Of a stretch of 64,000 nt of DNA, positions 9,804-20,900 are shown one piece after another. This DNA comes from Isoetes taiwanensis (taxonomy: Eukaryota; Streptophyta; Lycopodiopsida; Isoetales; Isoetaceae), in the NCBI GenBank assembly GCA_021234155.1, contig JAJEKV010000002.1, forward strand, positions 8,470,811 through 8,534,810, in the 5' to 3' direction. Position numbers and translations under genes: made by a program. How positions within the stretch are numbered: the first letter of the stretch is position 1; every line of letters starts with the position of its first letter. The notes beneath the pieces were generated by a model. The model was not told the origin of the DNA. It saw only the letters and a list, made by a program, of their open reading frames with translations, and made no database searches.

Positions 9804-11790
9804 TAAACCTGCTTGAACAAGCTCTATGAACAAAAACTTCCTACAAAATTCAAATTTAGTTCGTGTAGAGCTTTAGTAAGAAAATATGCCACCATATCTT
9901 TTGTTGGACAATATTGCAGTTCAATAACACCATTGGTCTACTTTTCTCGTATAAAGTGATATTGAATCTCTACGTGCTTGTTAAGTGCTCGAAATCTTGG
10001 TATCTTGGCCATGGCAATGCAGTTTTCGCTAATAGTCTTGAGCAATACTACATAGTCATTTGAAATGTTGGTATCTTAAAGTCTTTGTAACCAGACTGCG
10101 TCCTTTGTGGCATAAAAAATAGCAATGTATTATGCTTCAGCCTAGAGAGAAATATAGTTTCTTGTGTTTTACTGGTCTAGGATATAGTGCTGCATCCTGA
10201 AAATAGTATCCAGTGATGGAGTGTCGCTTATCAATTCCACCTGCATATAGGCATCACAATCACCTGACAGATTGAGATTACTCCCCCTTAGTGTGAGGTC
10301 GTAATCAGTTGTTCCTCGTAAATAACGAAGAACTCGTTTAACAGCAAGCCAATGATAGAGCTCTGTCAGTGCATGAGATATATCAGGGCGGGTACAAATG
10401 GCAGCATACATGAGGTTGCCCAATAGCACTTTGAAAGGGAACTCGGGTCATGGTTGCCTTATCTTCTAGAGTTTGAGGACATTGGTCCTTGGACAAATGA
10501 GTATTGATATCCAAGAGAGTGCTTATGGGCTTACAATTAGCCATGTCAAACTTCTTGAGAATGTCTTCAATATACTACTTTTGACTCAAGTGAATGGTCT
10601 TGGCGGGTCGATTTCAGATCATTTGGAGATCCAAACAGTAAGAGATCTCACCATGATCTGTCATGTGATATGCAGCAGCCACTTGAGACTTGCATTCTTG
10701 AAGTAAGGTACTTACGATGATAGCATTATCAACATACAAAGCTATAAAGACAATAGAATGGTGTTGGCATTTGACATTGACGTTTGAATCGGTGCCTCCG
10801 GACCCATAACCATTCGATCTAAGAACTGCATTAATATGTTGATACCATACATGGGAAGATTGTTTGAGGCTGTACAAAGATTTATGCAGCTTGCAAACAA
10901 TGTGATCTTGCCCTGGCTTGACATATCCCTCTGATTGACGTATATAGATGTCTTCTTCAAATTTCCCTTGGAGAAAGGCAGTTTTGACGTCCATTTGATG
11001 GACATGCATGCTTTCAGTTGTAGCAAGTGTTAATGAAGCTCGAATAGACACCATCTTCACAACTAAACAAAATGTATCTGTATAGTCAATGCCTTCTATT
11101 TGTGAGTAGTCTTTGGCTACTAGCCAACCTTTACAGCACTCAATAAAGCCATCGGCCTTTAACTTGCACTTAAAAATCCACTGCAACCAATGGCCTTGCG
11201 GCCTGGTGGAAGGGACTGCAAAGACTATGTTTGGTTATTCATAAGAGAATTATATTCGGAGTCCATAGCAACATGCCAAAGTTGTGCTTCACTTCTTCGT
11301 AATGCGTCTTTGGTTGTAAGGGGTTTAGCAAGTACCGACATGGCAAAATATTTTCGTGTGGACTTCATTGTAGTTTCCAATGTCTTGAGGGAGGGAATCC
11401 TCTTATGTCCAAAGCAACTATAGTGCTCTGGGGTCCAGGTGGATTATCTGGCTCAGATTGTTGATTATCTTCGAAGTCAGAATCTTCCAATACAGGGTGT
11501 TGATCAGGGTTGTCAGGAGCAGCAATTGAAGCGTGATCTTTTAAGATCTCCTCAGGAGTGTCTGGCTGGAGGAGGTATAGGAGCAGCAACTTGAGTTGGA
11601 GTTGTTGGCTCATCTTGAGTATATTCCTAGTCATTAGAAAATGGAGGGTACTTGATCTTCCAAAGTGTTTGATGATTGGCCGTTGCTATGCTTAGAGCTA
11701 AAAATGTGGTTTCATCAAAGAGAATATCTCTGGAAATAATCATCTTCTTTTGCTCAGGTTGATAAAGTCAATAGCCCTTAGCACAGGGTA
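9804..11790 (-). pseudogene. Ty1/copia retrotransposon pol fragment (RT and RNase H)
   Basis: Read on the minus strand, the order is: a pre-RT region (RDILFDETTFLALS, WHVAMDSEYNSLMNNQT); the reverse transcriptase start (LPPGRKAIGC, WIFKCKLKADG); palm motifs (VHQMDVKTAFLQGKFEEDIY, LHKSLYSLKQSSHVWYQHI, and YVDNAIIVS in place of the YVDD box); then LLGNLMYAAICTRPDISHAL and VKRVLRYLRGTTDYDLTLRG; then RNase H tail pieces (FIREKVDQ, HELNLNF). This order is diagnostic for copia pol. Gag, protease and integrase are missing, stops and frameshifts split the frame into several pieces, and the RT metal-binding DD is DN. The element is dead and truncated at its 5' side, where MITE-like repeats begin at 11795. 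Confidence 0.85.
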
Positions 11791-11794
11791 AAAT

Positions 11795-12050
11795 AGGGCC
11801 CTCTCCGGCGATGTTTTCATTTGAACCCGGACTAAGAGCCGGTTCACATGCACGATGGCAACCCTCACCATCACGTAAAAAGGCAAGCCCTTTTACACGC
11901 ACCATCATCTGCCATCGCCAAAGAGCACAGCGATGGTTGCATGTGAACCCAGCCTAAAGAGCCAGTTTACATGCACGATGGCAACCCTCACCATCACATA
12001 AAAAATCTGCCGTCGCCAAAAAGCACAGGGCACAGAGCCCCTCTCCGGCG
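11795..12050. repeat. Direct and inverted repeats of a MITE-like unit
   Basis: Two direct copies (about 11828 and 11955) of a unit reading TTCACATGCACGATGGCAAC are followed by CCTCACCATCAC. They are interleaved with three copies of CGATGGTTGCATGTGAACCC or close variants (11810, 11930, 12048), which are partly the inverse of the same sequence. This resembles nested terminal ends of small TIR elements. It leads directly into copy B, whose first bases carry the same GATGGTTGCATGTGAACCC end. Confidence 0.5.
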
Positions 12051-14286
12051 ATGGTTGCATGTGAACCCAGAGGGGCAAAAGTATGCTGGTGGGTATCAAA
12101 AGCATGCATCCGGACGTATGCTTATAGCAGGGTTTTAGCCCGCTTAAAGCACCCCTGCTTTTGCTTAATTTGGGTGCTGATGGGTGTAACCGCTCATCAT
12201 TTTTTCCAAGCCCTTCATGTATTCACATGTCCACCTCAGCAACGAACAGTTAGGAAATGATTGTGGGATTTTGGCTGGATTTTCGCGCGAGTGGTTGTAT
12301 GTATGTTGCAAATTCGAGCCCAGAACTACTTCGAGCTCATGGCCCGCGCAAATTCTCCCTCCAATTCACTTATTCTCCCTCTGTCAAGAAATTCATGGCG
12401 CTCCTTAATATTGGCCTGGAGGCAATCACACGTTTAGCATTGGATTTTCGGCCTGATGAATTCCAATACACTGTTCCAGATTTGTTGGATCTCACTGAAA
12501 CACATGAGATATCGCGTGAAGATCCAGTTTCCTTTGCAATTTACAAGAAATTGGATGCGCAGAGAAAGAGAGATGACAGATTACGGAATAAGATGAGAAA
12601 AACAGCGGTTGCACGGGAAGATCTGAGCATGAGACGCAGGCAAGAAATAGCCAAGCTTATAGTTGATTACTTCAACAAGCTTACCAAGAAGCATTCACCC
12701 GAAATCAAGGCCGATGTGATGAAGAGGGTGGTTCATCACCACGAAATGGAAATCTCAGAACCTGGAATTTTGCCAAATCTAAAGGAGTGCAAGGTAGCGG
12801 GGGTGCTGCTCAACAACTGAAACAGACAATGGTAGCCACAAAGAAGCAAAGGAACCATGATATTTGGAGAGCCAGAACCTCAACACTGGTGATGGCTTCG
12901 TCCACAAAATCGAGATGCAATTCTACTATGGCAGGGCTGTTAGGTACATCTATTCTTGATTTCATGTCTGTGCTTCTTTATGCTTTTAAGTGCTTGTATC
13001 TGCTGAGTGCTCGAAATCAAGTCTGTGCTTCTATGCTTTTAAATGCTTGTATCTGCTGAGTGCTACTGGCTAGGAGAGGCTCATTGAATAATGTGCAATA
13101 TTTCTTATGATAGGTTCCAAAATGGCAACAATTGCAACTGCTGCAATAAGAAGATTGGAAGCCGTCCTTGGATATGATCCGTGGTCTAGCTTCCAAAGGA
13201 CGTTGAGGTGCGATTCTCTCACCCCTGCTTGCAAGCAAAGCATTACAAAATTCTGGAAACAAAATAGCAGAGTCTCTCATTGGAAGAAGAATGTTGTGAA
13301 TACTGTTAGAGACTCAGGTTTCAAATTTCTTATCCCTTGCAACCTATGGAGGTCACACAGGTATAAGTTTCCATGCAAAAGCTCCTTGCAATGCATAAAT
13401 ATTTCTAATCAAAGGCCACCATTCAGCTGCAGCTTTTTCAACAATACAAAAAGGCACATTCTAAATACCAGGTTGCTTAAAGGTTTTCGAGAAGTTGAAG
13501 CCTATTTATGTAAAGAAAGTATCAAAAAAGGAAACCTGCTGTTGCATATACCATATGAAGTTGGAGTATGCCAGAGTAGGCCTGAGTGCTTTAAGGTAAG
13601 CGAAAACTGGATTTCATGGTGAAGAGTGCAAGTGATGTTGTGAGGTTTGAGAAGTGTCTGGCTAGCCAACATACATATGACTCAAGCAGCGAGCTCTGGA
13701 AGGCTGTGGTTTGCAACAAGAGCGAGGGTGAAGAATGATATAGACATGACTGCTTGATGTAAAAATGTCAGAGCTGTGGCATAACAAATATTCCTATATG
13801 TCCAAGAGAAAGAGAGGATCATGAGTTCTTGCTTGAATGGAAAACATTGGAAAAGGTAATACTCTCTTTATTGCATCTTTGCAACATCTTTGAGATGTCA
13901 AGGCATCCGGCCGAATCCTCGCACTCTGCTTTCAACTTGCACTAATCTTCTGTTTTATGCTACAGACCTTGCTATAGATTCCAGTGGAGACAAAAGATGC
14001 TGGTGGAGTTGCAGACTTTGTTACCAAGGAAGTACCAAGTGGCAGCAGAAAGAAAAGATCCAATGCGACCAAGAAGAGAAATAAAAGTAAGAAATCTAAG
14101 GTAGCTGGTGGGACACATTCTGAAACTGCAGCACAAGACGAGACTTCAACTGGCAAGGGGAAAAAAAGAAAGAACCAAAGCCAGTTCTTAGATTGTCTTA
14201 CAAGAGAACGGCAATGAAGGATTTCATTTCCTATCTCTTTTCTACATTGAAGATATTTGTGCCACATAATTACAGGGCTAGATGGC
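12035..14286 (+). pseudogene. N-terminal half of DDE/tyrosine-recombinase gene, copy B (truncated)
   Basis: Best preserved version of the N-terminal region. A likely start is ATG 12395 (MALLNIGLEAITRLALDF), followed by a long charged helical region through DYFNKLTKKHSPEIKADVMK to about 12780. A Gln/Lys-rich block follows in another frame (12787-12960). The next exon (13107-13590) includes RLEAVLGYDPWSSFQRTL and LLHIPYEVGVCQSRPECFK. Then DFMVKSASDVVRFEKCL, with CNK, HDC and KCQSCGITNIPICP forming a Cys/His cluster, and a basic linker (SGSRKKRSNATKKRNKSKKS) that could be a nuclear localisation signal. In-frame TGA and TAA lie just before the Cys cluster. The copy stops at 14286, six bases after GCTAGATGG, where copy A goes on into the DDE-like exon, so catalytic domains are absent. 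CAG/CTG sites are intact here, unlike copy A. Confidence 0.6.
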
Positions 14287-15250
14287 TGCCATCGCGGCAT
14301 GCTCTGACGCTAAAGTTCGTTGGAGGCGAGCTGGCGTGCTCACCTTGGAGGATTGGTATTAGGGTGGTCGGCTAGCCGTGGGGAGTTCTTCGAGCTCGCT
14401 TTCGAGGGGCGTGGACAAGGGCTATCACGGGGCCGCGGGCGGGGATTATTCCGCTACACATATCTATAGTCCCTCAGGATGATGTGGTGGTGCGGGTTTG
14501 GAAGATTCATCCCGGATGTTGTGTCTTCTTGCTTTGTGCGGTCTTCTTCTGGGGTGCCGGCTATTCATGACACACTACCCCTTCCGGGCAAGTGGTCTCT
14601 GCGGCTTAGGGTTCTCGATGGCACTTTCGGTTTGGGCGTGGACATGGAGCTCCGCTTCCCCAAAGGTTAGGGTGCTATTGGCGGTGGTGCAATCATTATC
14701 GGGGTGAATGCCCTTGTGAGTCGGTTTAGGCGGGTGTGAGCCCTCTCGCCCTTGTTGTGGCCTTCATCGTGAGGCTGTGGAGCATTGTGCGGTTTTATGC
14801 CCTCACCTGCATTTGCGCCTCGGATTGGTTTAGGACTCTTTTTTTGGTGAGATTGACTAGCCGGCCATTCTTCATGTGTATCTCAGTGCTTAGCCTCTTT
14901 GCGGCAGCAAACCTACATCCTGTCGCGGGCTTGGTTGGTGTGGCTGATTTGGAAGCGGGCGGTTGTGGATCTTTCGGGGGATTCACCACCCCGCACCTCT
15001 CGATTTCCTCGACTTCGGATACAAGCTATTTCAAAGCTTTCTGATATTCCCGGGAGTAGTAGAGCGGAAGTTTGCCATTTGGCGGGACTTCTTGGGTGTT
15101 GTAGATGGTGATGGTCGGTTTGTACAGCAGTAGAGTTGCAGTTTTTCTGTGAGTTTGTTGTGGAGTGTCGAGGTATCGCTGTCTCTTTGGGGCAGTTCTC
15201 CTTCCTCCTCACTTGTTTTGTAACATTACCATTCTTTATCAGAAAAATTT
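14287..15250 (+). mobile_element. GC-rich insert, probable 5'-truncated non-LTR element
   Basis: Base composition jumps from AT-rich to clearly GC-rich exactly where copy B ends, and drops again at about 15230. The 3' end is T-rich and finishes in a duplicated ATTCTTTATCAGAAAAATTT string. A 3' end of this kind with an abrupt 5' break suggests a LINE 3' fragment. Frames such as 14736-15044 have no recognisable reverse transcriptase or RNase H motif, so the class is uncertain. Confidence 0.35.
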
Positions 15251-15268
15251 CATCCCCATTCTTTATCA

Positions 15269-16643
15269 GAAAAATTTCATGCCATATAGGACAAGCACGA
15301 CACCTATCATGGTTGAAAGCAAGTAAAATGCGAGAAAAATAATAATCCCTCAGACATACTCAAAAGGCAACCACAAAAACATATAAGTCGAATGCAGAAA
15401 ACGGAAGAGTGTAAATACCAATCATTTTGATGCAAAATAAGCTGAAATGTCTTAATGGAAATGCTAAAAAATCTAACACGATGAAGAAGATGCACGAGAC
15501 CAAAATGTCTTGATGCAACAAATAATAACCCGAAATGTCTTAGACCCAAAAAGCAAACCTATACCTTGGTCCGTAGTCGGAATTGATTTGGAGTCGCCAG
15601 ACTTAATTCGTGGACAGATTCGAACTTGAATTTTCAGACAAGAGATGACCCAGAGATAGCCACGTAGGACTAACATATTTACTTTAGGAGCCAGTCTCTT
15701 TAGCTTAAATTTGTTGTCGCTTCTCAAACTGCAAATGAGATTGGCAACGCACGCAACCACTTGTTGAATGAAAATAAAGATGCGCTTATAAATTTCTTAA
15801 GGGATCCCCAATGTCCAAGTTGCTTTGTACTCAAACTTCGAAGTTAACTATAACAGATGAATCACTTCTTGGATCCTCTCTTGCGACACTTTTGCGCCAA
15901 GCATATAAAGAAGATAAACCTAGGCATTACCATAATTTATTCGTTGCATTAAAAAGGAGCTCCTCAATGTTTCTATCTGCATGGAGATACTACAATCTAC
16001 GCCCATCGAAACCATGACATCGGGGTTGATCACGAGCACCAATTGGAATGCCATGAATCCTTTCTAATCTATCCTAAAGGAACAAAAGTTGTTATAAACA
16101 ACCATATGATGAAGCCATAAAAATGACTATATCTGCCTTTGAGCTACGAAATTTGGAATGAACATTCCCGGCAAATAATAGCGCCACAAAAGCATTTGTT
16201 AGCAGAGAATGGTGATCACACATATGGAGTCACTCTATTATATATTATATATGAAAATCCATTCCTCTCAAGATACTAGCTAGATGTTCTTGAAACATGA
16301 CAAGCTTTGCCATTGTCTTGGCTATCCTGAGAATTGTCATTTCAAAACTCATTATTCGGCTGCACCTGACATGCTGGAAAATATTTTGGCTTCCATTGAT
16401 TAGCTAACATGCAATTCTGGAAAAAAAAAACAAAGCTTGGTTTCCTCTAGAAAAGCTGTGCGAATCGTTTTGAGCCTAAACTTGAAGACCCAACTTTAAT
16501 TGTTCTCGTCCCTCCCACTAGGCCACGAGACATCCTTCACCTCCTTCAAAATGTTTTCTACCTCCTTGTAACTTTCGTTAGGTAAGTGAGCCTGAATAGC
16601 AGCTTTGACATTTTCTTGTACCTGTTCCAAATACTGTTAACAA
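15269..16643 (+). repeat. Duplicated segment matching 26428-27863
   Basis: Nearly collinear with 26428-27863 in the same orientation. The match covers 15269-15590 (with 26428-26740), then about 15665-16643 (with 26897-27863), with a different filler between. The match ends at 16643, inside what is an intron of the L-galactose dehydrogenase gene in the other copy. The offset over the last kilobase is a constant 11220. The segment therefore carries gene sequence as a passenger. Confidence 0.8.
16496..16621 (-). pseudogene. Copy of the last L-galactose dehydrogenase exon
   Basis: Encodes VQENVKAAIQ, then HLPNESYKEVENILKEVKDV and SWPSGRDENN before a stop. This is the same 41 residues as exon 5 of the intact gene at 27716-27841, with one visible change (Asp to His in QADLP). 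The frame is open, the acceptor AG is kept, and homology continues about 22 bases into the intron and then stops at 16643. No other exon of the gene is present nearby. It is a recent partial duplication and not a functional gene. Confidence 0.85.
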
Positions 16644-16854
16644 TGAACATTGCTTCTAGATCATGAAATTCAAGTACAGTATAACACAATGAAGACGGTT
16701 GCAGATTAGAGGCAAAAAGATTTCTCTTTGACACACTTTCCGCCACTGTAATCTTGACATGAAGGCTATCTTTACATTTCCAATGCTGGATGGATATACA
16801 TACTCTCTTTTGGTTTGCCTTAAAACATTTTGCCTCGCATACTATTTCTTAGGT

Positions 16855-17515
16855 GCAAGAATATTGAGGCTTTGGTGATGCAATACAGTACAACATGAAT
16901 GCTCCAAACATAATGTTTAGAGAGGGAGATTATGATTCAATGCGGAGCTTTGAGGTCCAGTCATTTCATCATTCCTTTACTTCCAGGCACCTATGGATGT
17001 TTACAATGATTGATGCACCTAGTTAAGAGCTTACTTGCAACACGATATCCTTTGGAACTGCCAGTTAGGCTCTAACAAAAGCCCTGCAAGTTCTTAGACC
17101 TACCATTGTTGCAAGGAGGGAGAAAGAGTATTGGAAAATGAAGATTAATGTACAGAAAAAAGAAATGGATGCATACCTCTTCGGAAGTGACGTACTTGAT
17201 GTGGGCTCATTATAGAACGGTCTTGAGGCAAAGGTCGAAAATATCCCACAGGCATTGCTGATAACAATAAAATGCATATATAGGAAAGAATAGAGTAAAA
17301 ACAAGCACGGCTATACTTGAACAGGATCTGTTCTATAGTTCGTATTAGGAACTATGCTAAAAATGCATAGACAAATTCCATAACCCGGACGATGAAGTGA
17401 AGCCTGTTGGCTTGAGCGCGATTGCTGGATTTGCACTTCCTTGTGAAGTGTAGACCATAGATGACCGTCACAGTGGTCCATTCCTCCACTGATGAAGGTC
17501 AGCAGGCAGTATGAC
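16855..17515 (-). repeat. Outer arm of the inverted duplication, left
   Basis: The reverse complement matches 45355-46020, for example the string around GTCACAGTGGTCCATTCCTC here against GAGGAATGGACCACTGTGAC there. The match runs over about 660 bases with scattered substitutions and small indels, so it is an old duplication and not a read-folding artefact. Confidence 0.75.
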
Positions 17516-17635
17516 GGGTACTCTTTCTTTAGCGGCGTTGCCTAACCCGAGGTGACTGATTTGCTGCGATTCTAGCCATGCCACATTAGCTCTTTTCCAT
17601 GTCAACCATTAGATCTTTTAATTTATGAATCAACG

Positions 17636-17850
17636 GCTAGGAAAAATAGAAAACTCAGGTAATTCCTTCGGCCGGTATCGACGGCTAGGAAAAATAGAGA
17701 ACCCAGGTAATTCCTTCAGCCGATCGCAGCCCTAAACATTCTGACCCAGAGGTTTGTTCTTCTCTGTACTTTGGGTTACTCTGCCGAAAATAGTATTGTT
17801 AATATGTAACCTGAGCTTTGATCTCAGACATCCCTTTGTTTCTAATATGT
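17636..17850 (+). repeat. Dispersed repeat with internal GGCTAGGAAAAATAGA doublet, copy 1
   Basis: Contains GGCTAGGAAAAATAGA twice about 50 bases apart, followed by AATTCCTTCGGCCG-type strings and a stretch ending in GAGCTTTGATCTCAGACATC. The whole block recurs at 20340-20545. Confidence 0.7.
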
Positions 17851-18544
17851 GCAATTTTTGCCTCAGCAGAATGCGCTGACACAATAGTAAGACCAGCGGT
17901 GCAGAGCCGTATGATTTCACAACAAGGCTTCTGAGATTGCATTTCCACAATTGTTTTGTACAGGTTTGAGGGCTATACACATAGCTAATGCCAAGAGCAA
18001 GCTAGAAGCTAAGTGTCTTGGGGTAGTATCATGTGCTGATATACTTGCTCTTGCAGGGATGTTGTTGATCTGGTAAACATAAATGTTTGTCTTTGGAATT
18101 GCAATTTCTCGAGTTTTTCTTACTTTCAGTCATTGTAGCTCTCTTACCATGGGCAACCATTTCTTACAGAATGACAATAATTAAATATATGTGACACAGA
18201 CTCCATCTATAGGGATTGCTTACCTAAGGTAGGAAATCAATTAGGTTCTGCGGCATCAGCTTCTACTGTGGTGGCACAACACTTGCTAGCAGCTGCAGAT
18301 CATCATGGATTAGATCATCTAAGGCTGTTTTGTGAATCAAACTTTGTGAAAACGTAAGGATACAGCTGCAACCACCCTTGCACTGGCAGACCAGCTTCAT
18401 GCATCATTGCTAAGGTCAATATGCCTTAAATATACTGCTGTCAATCTTGCAGATCAGTTACATTTTGCTACTTATCGTGTGGGTATTTTGTGATCTAATT
18501 TCAAAATCTCTTCTTTTCTAGCTTCTCTACTATTTTGATTGGGC
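17851..18544. other. No gene recognised
   Basis: Unique-looking AT-rich sequence. A short block near 18220-18360 (LGSAASASTVVAQHLLAAAD and following, in frame) has low-complexity coding character, but it has no intact frame and I do not recognise it. Confidence 0.3.
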
Positions 18545-18548
18545 AATC

Positions 18549-18905
18549 TAGATGCTCTACCAACAAGAAAGCCCAGTGGGATTTAGGGATTGCATGGGAA
18601 TCAATCTCTTGCACTTCATCCCAGTCATCAATTCAATTAATTTGGGCACAATCCAATGGCCAAATCAATTACTAACCCCACTGGTCAATATTGTCCACAA
18701 TGTAGATGGTCAACCCTCCTACTACATGGTATACTCCAACATCCTCATTGGGATCTCGGCTATGTCCAAGGCCTAATGGTGTACTATTAGCTTCAATTAG
18801 CCCAACATCCTTATTGGGATCTTGGCTATGTCCAAGGCCTAATTCAGGTTCCACCATTCATTGGGCATGAGTTTGAAAATGGTGGATTTACATCTAAGGA
18901 GCAAA
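18549..18905 (-). repeat. Sub-block B of the 2.3-kb repeat family
   Basis: In reverse orientation it matches 44640-44960 and parts of 59400-59560, 61690-61870 and 63250-63470. The diagnostic string is GACATAGCCAAGATCCCAAT, present twice here (reverse). No coding content. Confidence 0.75.
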
Positions 18906-19154
18906 AAATTGTTTAAATGAGGAACCTAAACACAACCCTTTGTTATGCCACAATAGCATTTACAGCTAGATTAATATATTTACTATAAATGATTTCGTTT
19001 CAAAATATACTAATGTGGTAAGGGAATTGGCAGCTAAATTTTAGTGTGTATGGTTTCTATTTATGTGGGATTTGCTGCTTGTCATTTCGAGATGATTAAG
19101 CTTAGTAGTTGACTAAACTTGTAACTAAGCCTTGCCATCAAGAATCTGCCAACA

Positions 19155-19438
19155 TGGAAACAGGTAAGTACCTGCCAGACTATGATGCTTGCCTTTCTAA
19201 GTACCTCTGCTTGGCTTGGCTTGTCGCACGTAGCGCAGATGTTGCAAATGAATGCGAATGTTTGTCGTAGTTGCTTTGGCATTTGAAAGATGCTTGCATC
19301 TTCTAGCGTTTTTTCCCACTCCGCATCATCTTCCAATAAATTGAGCTCTTTTGCAGCTTCCTTGAAACTTGAACATAATTTTCCATTGACAGTGCACATG
19401 TCTTCAAAGCTAGTTGCACCCGTAACCTGTAACAACAA
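19155..19438 (-). pseudogene. Helitron RepHel fragment, region before the helicase
   Basis: Minus-strand frame reads VTGATSFEDMCTVNGKL, then FKEAAKELNLLEDDAEWEKT, then LRQTFAFICNIC. This is the conserved segment just N-terminal to the PIF1-type helicase in Helitron replicase-helicase proteins (G-P-T-S-F-E-D-L-x-T, F-K-E-A-C, G-L-L-x-D-D-x-E-W, L-R-x-L-F). About 95 residues are covered. The frame continues past the homology into the arm repeat, so it is a fragment. Confidence 0.75.
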
Positions 19439-19440
19439 AA

Positions 19441-19666
19441 GGCGAAGGAAAACCCATGTTTGATGTAGAAAAAGCGTTTAAAGAAGACCAAGAGAACTAT
19501 GGCAAGATGAACGAAGACCAAAAACATATAGCTGACATCATCCTCACTATGAACAAGCTAAATTATCAATGTGGATGGACTAGGAGGCACATGCAAGACA
19601 TTTCTATTCAATAGTCTAATTAGTGTACTGAAAGGATGCTATGTTGGAGTTGTGTCAATTGCTTAG
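19441..19666 (+). pseudogene. Helitron/PIF1 helicase fragment with damaged Walker A
   Basis: Plus strand encodes KMNEDQKHIADIILTMN, then after a one-base frame change NVDGLGGTCKTFLFNSLI and a stop at 19664. In PIF1-type helicases the segment reads LNxEQxxAxxxI followed by VDGPGGTGKTFLYNALL. Here the Walker A Gly before Lys is Cys. The orientation is opposite to the neighbouring upstream segment of the same protein, so at least one inversion has occurred. Confidence 0.75.
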
Positions 19667-19800
19667 ACAGGGACAGGGTGGCAGATTCTTGATGGCAAGG
19701 CTTAGTCACAAGTTTAGTCAACCACTAAGCTTACTCATCTCGAAATGACAAGCAACAAATGCCACATAAATAGAAACCATACACCTTAAAATTTACAAAA

Positions 19801-20339
19801 GGAGGGATGCACTCGGTCTACATGTTCCAATTTTGCTCCAGTAATTGTGCAATAGACGCCCATTGAAGTTGATAAAGTCCATCACCACATGTAGGTCCAG
19901 CTAATGAGAAACCAAAAACTCATGCTCAAGTCTTTGATCCCTATCAAAACATTAAGAAGGGCATGTTCTTTTTGTGAAGCTAGATGCTAGCTATCCAACC
20001 TGGTTAGCCCATGCAGAGAAAGATTTCATTGAAAATCCAAACCTCCCTCATTACGAGGAGGTGGGTTTACCTCTTGATGGGAACTTTCCCATAAGAGGAC
20101 TGCAGCTCGCTCCAAGAACTATCTCGACTATTAGGAGAAGAGGTGGAGACCTAAACCCAATGATCGGTCTCGATACTAGCCACTAAAGACTATAAATTAT
20201 TTTGTATGGATGTTTGAAGGAAAGCCTTCAACTATTTTGATCCCAGGCAACCTTAGGCACTTGGTTAAGAGAGCTGGTTGCCAACAAGGATAAGGATGTA
20301 CACTTGATTGGCTTAAGCTTGAGTGAAATGGGGTTGCCT
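19801..20339. other. No gene recognised
   Basis: The frame 19974-20186 (+) is open for 70 codons (LAHAEKDFIENPNLPHYEEV inside) but has no neighbours, splice signals or recognised motif. It may be a retroelement fragment. Confidence 0.3.
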
Positions 20340-20545
20340 GGCTAGGAAAAATAGAAAACCCAGGTAATTCCTTCGGCCGATATCGACAGCTAGGAAAAAT
20401 AGAAAACCTAGATAATTCCTTCGGTCGGTCGCGGCCCTAAACATTCCAACCCAGAGGTTTATTCTTCTCTGTATTTTTGGTTACTCTACCGAAAATAGTA
20501 TTGTCAATCTGCAACCTGAGCTTTGATCTCAGACATCCCCTTCTT
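20340..20545 (+). repeat. Dispersed repeat with internal GGCTAGGAAAAATAGA doublet, copy 2
   Basis: Same block and orientation as 17636-17850, including GAGCTTTGATCTCAGACATC at its end. It is followed by two short CCCCTTGTCCCAGTCATCAA-like repeats. Confidence 0.7.
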
Positions 20546-20639
20546 TCTACTCAACTAATTAAATCCCCTTGTCCCAGTCATCAATCCCCTTGTTTCTAAT
20601 CCCCTTGTCCCAGTCATCAATTCAATTAATTTGGGCACA

Positions 20640-20900
20640 ATCCAATGGCCGAATCAATTACTAACCCCACTGGTCAATATTGTCCTACTACATGGTATAC
20701 TCCAACATCCTCATTGGGATCTTGGCTATGTCTAACGCCTGATGGTGTACTATTAGCTTCAATTAGCCCAACATCCTTATTGGGATCTTGGCTATGTCCA
20801 AGGCCTAATTCAGGTTCCACCATTCATCAGGCATGAGTTTGAAAACGATGGATTTACATCTAAGGGGCAAAAAATTGTTTAAATGGGGAACCTAAACACG
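20640..20900 (-). repeat. Sub-block B of the 2.3-kb repeat family, second copy
   Basis: Contains the same CCAACATCCTCATTGGGATC strings as 18720-18860. It abuts the gag element and is matched, inverted, by 41820-41965. Confidence 0.7.

Larger units (their letters stand above)
19025..19800. mobile_element. Foldback element with captured Helitron helicase pieces
   Basis: Arms of about 130 bases, 19025-19154 and 19672-19800, are inverted copies of each other (for example GCCTTGCCATCAAGAATCTG against CAGATTCTTGATGGCAAGGC). The arm sequence also occurs at the edge of the 2.3-kb repeat units (near 42950, 61450 and 63760). Between the arms are two helicase fragments in opposite orientation. No transposase is encoded. 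Confidence 0.6.
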
